A stretch of 9,761 bases of DNA from positions 1 to 9,761 of the forward strand of contig QNFK01000038.1 of NCBI GenBank assembly GCA_003645495.1, written 5' to 3'. The position numbers and the translations under genes are program-made. Within the stretch, counting starts at the first letter, position 1, and each line of letters opens with the position of its first letter. A model generated the notes under the pieces. The model saw only the letters and a program-made list of their open reading frames with translations, was not told where the DNA came from and searched no databases. This stretch comes from Gammaproteobacteria bacterium. GTDB taxonomy: Bacteria; Pseudomonadota; Gammaproteobacteria; Steroidobacterales; Woeseiaceae. Below are positions 5,889-9,761 of this stretch, piece after piece.

Positions 5889-6892
5889 GACGCGCCTCCC
5901 AGCATCTGGTGCAGTACTGCCATCTGCGCCAGCATTCGATTCCTCGCTTCATGTATGACGACACTCCGCGGCCCGTCCAGCACGGCCTCACTGACAACGA
6001 CACCACGTCGAACCGGCAAACAGTGCATGAAGCGGCAATCTGTCTCTGCCGGCGCAAACCAGGGTTCGTCAACGCACCAGTCGACATATTGCTCGCGGTG
6101 TTTCTGGTCGGCGATCTTGTCACCATAGTGCGCTATCGATGACCAGGACTTGGCATAGATAACATGTGCTCCCTGCATAGCTTCCTGGCGATCCTCGGAT
6201 TCGCGAACAGAACCACCTGATGCCGCCGCGGCTTTCTTCGCCTTCGCCATTACCTGCTCCGGCAGTCCGAATCCCTCGGGTCTCAACACCGTAACGTCCA
6301 TGCCGCGTTGAGCGGCCATTTGCAGCGTTGATGCCGGAACTGCGAGCGGCAGAGCTTTAGGATGAAACGCCCAGCTGAGCACAAATTTTCCACCGTTTGC
6401 TGGTATGCCCAGATCGTCAAGCGTTTTCCAATCGGCCAGGTTTTGACAGGGATGAGCCGCCGCCGACTCCATATTTACATAGGGAGTATCAATCAACTCG
6501 ATCAGGGAGCGGTACTCGACGTCATCCAGATCCTTTTGCAGATCCTTGCGTTCTGCAAATGCGCGAATGCCGATCGCATCACCATAGGATGCAATGACCG
6601 GCACTGCTTCGCGGATGTGTTCAGCGGCAACGCCGTCCATGACAATACCGGGCCGGGTTTCCAAACCATGAATCGACATGTCCGGCGAAATAACAAAAGC
6701 ACCACCGCCCAGGCGCGTCATGGCGGCCTGGAATGAGGCAAGTGTCCTTAACGATGGACTAAGGAACAACAATGCCAGGACTTTGCCACTAAGGGCCTGC
6801 GGTTCCGGATTCTCGTTCAGGCGATTGGCCAGCTCCAGCAAAGCGGAAATTTGTTCCTGCGAAAAGTCGGCGATATCATTAAATGCCTTCAT
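5885..6892 (-). CDS. argF': N-acyl-ornithine carbamoyltransferase, probably N-succinylornithine type
   Basis: A 335-residue transcarbamylase that transfers carbamoyl from carbamoyl phosphate to an N-acylated ornithine, not free ornithine. Landmarks: carbamoyl-phosphate loop SPSLRTL (45-51), LETRPGIVMDGVAAEHI (77-93), AAAHPCQNLADW (144-155), SWAFHPKALPLAVP (173-186), YAKSW (246-250) and FMHCLPVRR (288-296). The MDG-x-x-x-EH loop and HPCQ/HPK segments are typical of acetyl- and succinyl-ornithine carbamoyltransferases. As I recall the published structures, one loop residue sets specificity: Glu92 in the Xanthomonas acetyl enzyme, Pro90 in the Bacteroides succinyl enzyme. Here it is Ala90. The lysine carboxylated in the acetyl enzyme (Lys302) corresponds to a Val, near 299. 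Both points favour succinylornithine. The second Arg of the STRTR-type motif is Leu51. It starts at ATG 6892 behind a clear AGGAA, 19 nt after argD. Confidence 0.88.
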   Translation of the reverse strand: MKAFNDIADFSQEQISALLELANRLNENPEPQALSGKVLALLFLSPSLRTLASFQAAMTRLGGGAFVISPDMSIHGLETRPGIVMDGVAAEHIREAVPVIASYGDAIGIRAFAERKDLQKDLDDVEYRSLIELIDTPYVNMESAAAHPCQNLADWKTLDDLGIPANGGKFVLSWAFHPKALPLAVPASTLQMAAQRGMDVTVLRPEGFGLPEQVMAKAKKAAAASGGSVRESEDRQEAMQGAHVIYAKSWSSIAHYGDKIADQKHREQYVDWCVDEPWFAPAETDCRFMHCLPVRRGVVVSEAVLDGPRSVVIHEARNRMLAQMAVLHQMLGGAS

Positions 6893-6897
6893 TGTTG

Positions 6898-6902
6898 TTC
6901 CT
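6898..6902 (-). promoter_or_regulatory. Ribosome binding site of the carbamoyltransferase gene
   Basis: AGGAA ends 5 nt before the ATG at 6892, in the only gap of the operon longer than a few bases (19 nt). It fixes the start and suggests this gene can be initiated independently of argD translation. Confidence 0.6.
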
Positions 6903-6911
6903 GGTAATCAT

Positions 6912-8093
6912 TTAAGTAATAAGAGCGAGTGCCTGGGCCAGGCGCTGAACGTGCTTCGATTGCAGCACCAACGGTGGGAGCAGTCGCAAAACATCCGGAT
7001 CTGCACTGGTACCTGTCAAAATGTCGCGCTCGAGCAAAGCGCTTTGCACTTCCCGCGCCGGTCGGTCGCAAACGAGACCAAGCAGCAAACCCCTGCCCTG
7101 TATCCCCGTGACCGGCCCGACAACGCAATCTTCGCGAATCTCTGCTTCGCGCTGCCGAACATTTTCAAGCAGGTTTTCGGCCTGGATAGTCTCGATTACA
7201 GCAAGTATTGCTGCGCTTGCAATCGGACCACCGCCGAATGTTGTGCCGAGATCGCCCGGCTGCATAAGTGCGGAAAGTTTTTCACTGGTCAGTAGCGCAC
7301 CGCAGGGAATTCCGCCGCCCAGGGACTTCGCGCTGGTCAGAATATCGGGCCCGATGGCGCAGGCATCAACCGCGAAATACTGGCCAGAGCGCCCCATGCC
7401 GCTTTGTACCTCATCCGCAATCAGAATCGCCGCGCTGTTATTACAAGCTGTGCGCAATGCCTGCATGAATTCCGTCGACAGGTCATACGCTCCGGCGACG
7501 CCCTGAATCGGTTCGAAAATCACGGCAGCGACACTGTTGTCGATCATCGCGTGTGCCGCCGCCACGTCATTGCGCGGAATAAAATCCACTTCGAAAGGTC
7601 TGTTTGGAAAACCATACCAATTGTCGGCCGCTTTCCAGGTAACGGCCGCTGCGGCAGCCGTGCGCCCGTGAAAGCCGTGCGTGATCGCGAGAACTTTTTT
7701 ACGCCCGGTCGCCATGCAGGCGATGCGTAACGAGTTCTCATTAGCTTCCGCGCCACTGTTGACGAAGAAAACCCGCGCCAGGTTATCCGGCGCGATTGCG
7801 ACCAACTGCTCTGCTGCTGCTGCCCGGACATCCAGGGCAACAGCATTACTTTGAAACAGGAGTTTTGCTGACTGCTCCTGAATTGCCTGCGTCAGGCGTG
7901 GATGACCGTAGCCAAGCGATGCGACGGCATGTCCGCCGTACATGTCGAGAATATGACGACCATCAGTCGTAACAATGTCACAACCGCTGGCCCGTTCCGG
8001 CACGAACGGAAGCTGGCCGTAAACCGGAATCATCGCGGCCGCTTCCCGTGTACGGGGGTCCTGGCCACTTTCAGCATTCAATACGATTGTCAT
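6912..8093 (-). CDS. argD: N-acyl-ornithine aminotransferase (class III, PLP)
   Basis: A 393-residue class III PLP aminotransferase that converts N-acyl-glutamate semialdehyde to N-acyl-ornithine, with glutamate as amino donor. In this numbering: YGGHAVASLGYGHP (52-65), SGAEANE (113-119, phosphate-binding), HGFHGRT (139-145), IADEVQSG (225-232) with Asp227 for the pyridine nitrogen, SAKSLGGG (254-261) with Schiff-base Lys256, and GTTFGGGP (283-290), where the common FGGN is FGGG. The sequence resembles Bacteroidetes ArgD in stretches such as DMYGGHAV and VLRLLPPL. I prefer ATG at 8093, 5 nt after the argC stop; ATGs at 8108 and 8126 would overlap argC. ArgD enzymes often also serve as succinyl-diaminopimelate aminotransferase, and with dapE nearby and a probable succinylated arginine pathway such a dual role fits. 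This is inference. Confidence 0.93.
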   Translation of the reverse strand: MTIVLNAESGQDPRTREAAAMIPVYGQLPFVPERASGCDIVTTDGRHILDMYGGHAVASLGYGHPRLTQAIQEQSAKLLFQSNAVALDVRAAAAEQLVAIAPDNLARVFFVNSGAEANENSLRIACMATGRKKVLAITHGFHGRTAAAAAVTWKAADNWYGFPNRPFEVDFIPRNDVAAAHAMIDNSVAAVIFEPIQGVAGAYDLSTEFMQALRTACNNSAAILIADEVQSGMGRSGQYFAVDACAIGPDILTSAKSLGGGIPCGALLTSEKLSALMQPGDLGTTFGGGPIASAAILAVIETIQAENLLENVRQREAEIREDCVVGPVTGIQGRGLLLGLVCDRPAREVQSALLERDILTGTSADPDVLRLLPPLVLQSKHVQRLAQALALIT

Positions 8094-8098
8094 TGGCG

Positions 8099-9154
8099 CT
8101 AGATCCATGCCGGTGGCGCGGAACAAAGGCCAGTGGATTCAGGCAAGGACCACAGCCGGTTCATCCACTGCATTGCTCCGCCAGCCGCGCCTTTGATCAG
8201 GTTGTCGATGGCACACGTTACGACGACGCTGTCCTCCTGAACCGTTGCGCCAATTTGGCAGTAATTGCTGCCCACCACGTCTTTCAGTTTTGGTGGACCA
8301 TCGACGAAATGTACGAATTGAGAATCACCGTAAGAAGCCCGGAATGACCGGGCGATTTCCGCCTGCGTAGTTCCCGGGTTTAAGTTGGCTTGTAACGTGA
8401 CATAGATGCCACGTGCGAACGGTCCGGAGTGCGGCACAAACCTGATCGACACCTCTTTTCCACAGACACTCGCTATCTGCTCCTGTACTTCAGGTACATG
8501 ACGATGCACAAGCGGCTTGTATGCGTAAAGATTGCTGTGGCGCTCCGGATGATGTGTACCTGCTTGCGGACTACGCCCTGAACCCGTGCTTCCGGTAACT
8601 CCGGTGACAAACAGATCGCCAGTCACGAAGTCTGACTGCATCAGTGGCATGGCAGCCAACGTCATTGCACTCGCGAAACAACCTGGATGGCCAACGTGTT
8701 TAGCCGGGATGTCGCCAGTATGCTCCGGCAATCCGCAGAAAAACTCATCGAGCAATTCAGGTGCAGGATGTGCGATGCCATACACCGCCGCGAAATCTTC
8801 CGCTTTCCTGTAACGAAAGTCGGCCGACGAATCGACCACATGGACATTCAGGTCACGACGCGCCGCTGCATCAAGTACATGCTGAACAAGCGGTGCCGAG
8901 GCACCGTGCGGTGCTGCCGAGAAAAGGGCAAGATCAGTGCCGTTGTCGATGCTATTCATCCAGGAATCAGGCTTTACGAACTGCTGCTCTTGATACAAAG
9001 GCGCCAGATGCGGGAAGACACTACCGATTGCCTCACCGCCACGACTTGCAGAAACTGCCGCCGTGAGCCGAAATTCCGCGTGGCCACTTAATAAACGAAG
9101 CAACTCTCCACCGACGTAGCCGGTTGCACCGAGTATCGCAGTATCGATGCTCAC
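8099..9154 (-). CDS. argC: N-acetyl(acyl)-gamma-glutamyl-phosphate reductase
   Basis: A 351-residue NADPH-dependent reductase that converts N-acyl-glutamyl phosphate to the semialdehyde, third step of the arginine pathway. The N-terminal Rossmann motif is GATGYVGGEL (9-18). VVDSSADFRY (106-115) and the catalytic HPGCFAS with Cys159 (156-162) are present, followed by GVTGSTGSGRSP (185-196), RFVPHSGPFARGIY (238-251) and the C-terminal IDNLIKGAAGGAMQWMN (316-332). Length fits the family. It starts with GTG at 9154, overlapping the upstream P-loop gene by GTGA. A tail of about 19 residues after the conserved C-terminal helix (WSLPESTGLCSAPPAWI) is longer than usual; it overlaps possible upstream starts of argD. 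Whether the acyl group is acetyl or succinyl cannot be read from this protein. Confidence 0.95.
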   Translation of the reverse strand: MSIDTAILGATGYVGGELLRLLSGHAEFRLTAAVSASRGGEAIGSVFPHLAPLYQEQQFVKPDSWMNSIDNGTDLALFSAAPHGASAPLVQHVLDAAARRDLNVHVVDSSADFRYRKAEDFAAVYGIAHPAPELLDEFFCGLPEHTGDIPAKHVGHPGCFASAMTLAAMPLMQSDFVTGDLFVTGVTGSTGSGRSPQAGTHHPERHSNLYAYKPLVHRHVPEVQEQIASVCGKEVSIRFVPHSGPFARGIYVTLQANLNPGTTQAEIARSFRASYGDSQFVHFVDGPPKLKDVVGSNYCQIGATVQEDSVVVTCAIDNLIKGAAGGAMQWMNRLWSLPESTGLCSAPPAWI

Positions 9155-9761
9155 GATTCGCCCTGTTCAACCCGTCGTATGCCAAGTGCAGCGGCGACCG
9201 CGTCGCCAAGGGCAACACCATTCGTCAAAGCGTTAACGGCCAACAATGAAAGCCGTTCCCTGATCTGATCGATGCCAACAGCGTTGTCCGTTGCAGGGCC
9301 GGTTACCAGCGCAGGTTCGATATCGTATTGTTCGCGCAAAATCCGTACCCCGCCCCAGGCAGCGACAGGATCGTTGGCACAGAGTACGACAGCTGTCAGT
9401 GCTTCGCGGATTGCCGGGTCCATCAGAATCGCTTCCACCCCGTATGCGCCGAGCAATCCGTCACCGAGTTCAATGACGATCACATCAGGACCGGTTGCAG
9501 CCAGTCCCGATAACAGGGATCGGGTCAGGGCCGGACCGTTTTCTGCGGTTGTCGTAACAACGCCGAGATCAGAGAAGATCATCGTTTCGCCGGCACCGGC
9601 ATCCTCCATTGCCAGGATGTCGCGGCGCAAAGAGACCCCGGTCGCCTTGCATGCGGCCACCTGCAGGCCAAGGTGTCGCAGCCTGCTGACGATGGCACAG
9701 GCAGCCGCCGTCTTGCCTGAATCCATACAGGTGCCGGCAAGTGCCACGACCGGTATGCCAC
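9151..9761 (-). CDS. Unidentified P-loop protein (BioD/CobQ-like or DUF1611-like), C-terminal part
   Basis: The last 203 residues of a protein whose N-terminus lies beyond the right edge: the frame stays open past the GTG at 9747, reading GIPVVALAG into the phosphate loop, so that GTG is probably internal. The P-loop is GTCMDSGKT (9-17), with G-x5-GKT spacing as in dethiobiotin synthetase (GTDTEVGKT). Then come CKATG (37-41), comparable to the BioD KPVxTG segment, and a hydrophobic strand VIVIELGDGLL (93-103) in the place of a second nucleotide/substrate site. VVLCANDPVAAWGG and ALVTGPATDN follow. This order suggests an ATP-dependent enzyme of the BioD/CobQ/MobB group, or the C-terminal domain of a DUF1611-like protein. 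I do not recognise a specific function. It is coupled to argC by a GTGA overlap, so a role tied to arginine synthesis or a side reaction on acylated amino acids is likely. Confidence 0.7.
   Translation of the reverse strand, partial: GIPVVALAGTCMDSGKTAAACAIVSRLRHLGLQVAACKATGVSLRRDILAMEDAGAGETMIFSDLGVVTTTAENGPALTRSLLSGLAATGPDVIVIELGDGLLGAYGVEAILMDPAIREALTAVVLCANDPVAAWGGVRILREQYDIEPALVTGPATDNAVGIDQIRERLSLLAVNALTNGVALGDAVAAALGIRRVEQGES

Noticed and set aside
6678..7295. 205-codon plus-strand open frame
   Set aside because: It lies antisense across the start of the carbamoyltransferase gene and the end of argD, has no recognisable motif and low-complexity composition, and both minus-strand genes are certain.
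7021..7506. 161-codon plus-strand open frame
   Set aside because: Antisense to argD, no motif, Ser/Pro/Arg-rich as expected of a shadow frame.
9745..9747. GTG at 9747 as the start of the P-loop gene
   Set aside because: The frame stays open to the window edge and encodes IPVV, the usual beta strand before a P-loop, so the gene almost certainly starts outside.

Overview
The window looks like a chromosomal segment from a proteobacterium, most likely a gammaproteobacterium. The reasons are a DapE of proteobacterial type whose metal and catalytic residues sit at a constant +10 offset from those I recall for the Haemophilus enzyme, and a pair of REP arms (core GTAGGAGCGGCTTTAGCCGC) of the kind common in Pseudomonas, Xanthomonadales and relatives. 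The genus cannot be told from the sequence. I see no rRNA, tRNA, CRISPR array, insertion sequence or phage gene.

Left part (1-2477): the start of a sugar-type ABC ATPase and a lipoprotein substrate-binding protein lie on the minus strand. Across a 218-bp regulatory gap, an exported nucleoside hydrolase lies on the plus strand. Together they suggest periplasmic cleavage of nucleosides followed by uptake of the released sugar. The nucleoside hydrolase overlaps dapE (lysine/diaminopimelate synthesis) by an ATGA.

Middle (3638-3768): a convergent gap between dapE and argH holds a perfect 25-bp inverted repeat, a REP doublet (REPIN).

Right part (3769-9761): a very compact minus-strand operon. In transcription order it is an unidentified BioD/CobQ-like P-loop protein (its N-terminus lies outside the window), argC, argD, a carbamoyltransferase of the N-acyl-ornithine type, argB and argH. 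Three junctions are 4-nt overlaps and the other two gaps are 5 and 19 nt. By motif and remembered sequence, ArgD, the carbamoyltransferase and ArgH resemble the Bacteroidetes arginine pathway, in which the acyl group is kept through carbamoylation. The position that separates acetylornithine from succinylornithine carbamoyltransferases (Glu or Pro) is Ala here, and the lysine carboxylated in acetylornithine carbamoyltransferase is absent. The succinyl-ornithine route is therefore the better guess. The N-acyltransferase, the deacylase that releases citrulline, and argG are not in the window. The neighbouring DapE, itself a desuccinylase, is worth considering in that light.

The most interesting leads are the predicted N-succinyl arginine pathway in a proteobacterium, the unknown P-loop protein translationally coupled to argC, the short ArgH ending next to the REPIN, and the exported nucleoside hydrolase with a modified active site beside a sugar transporter.
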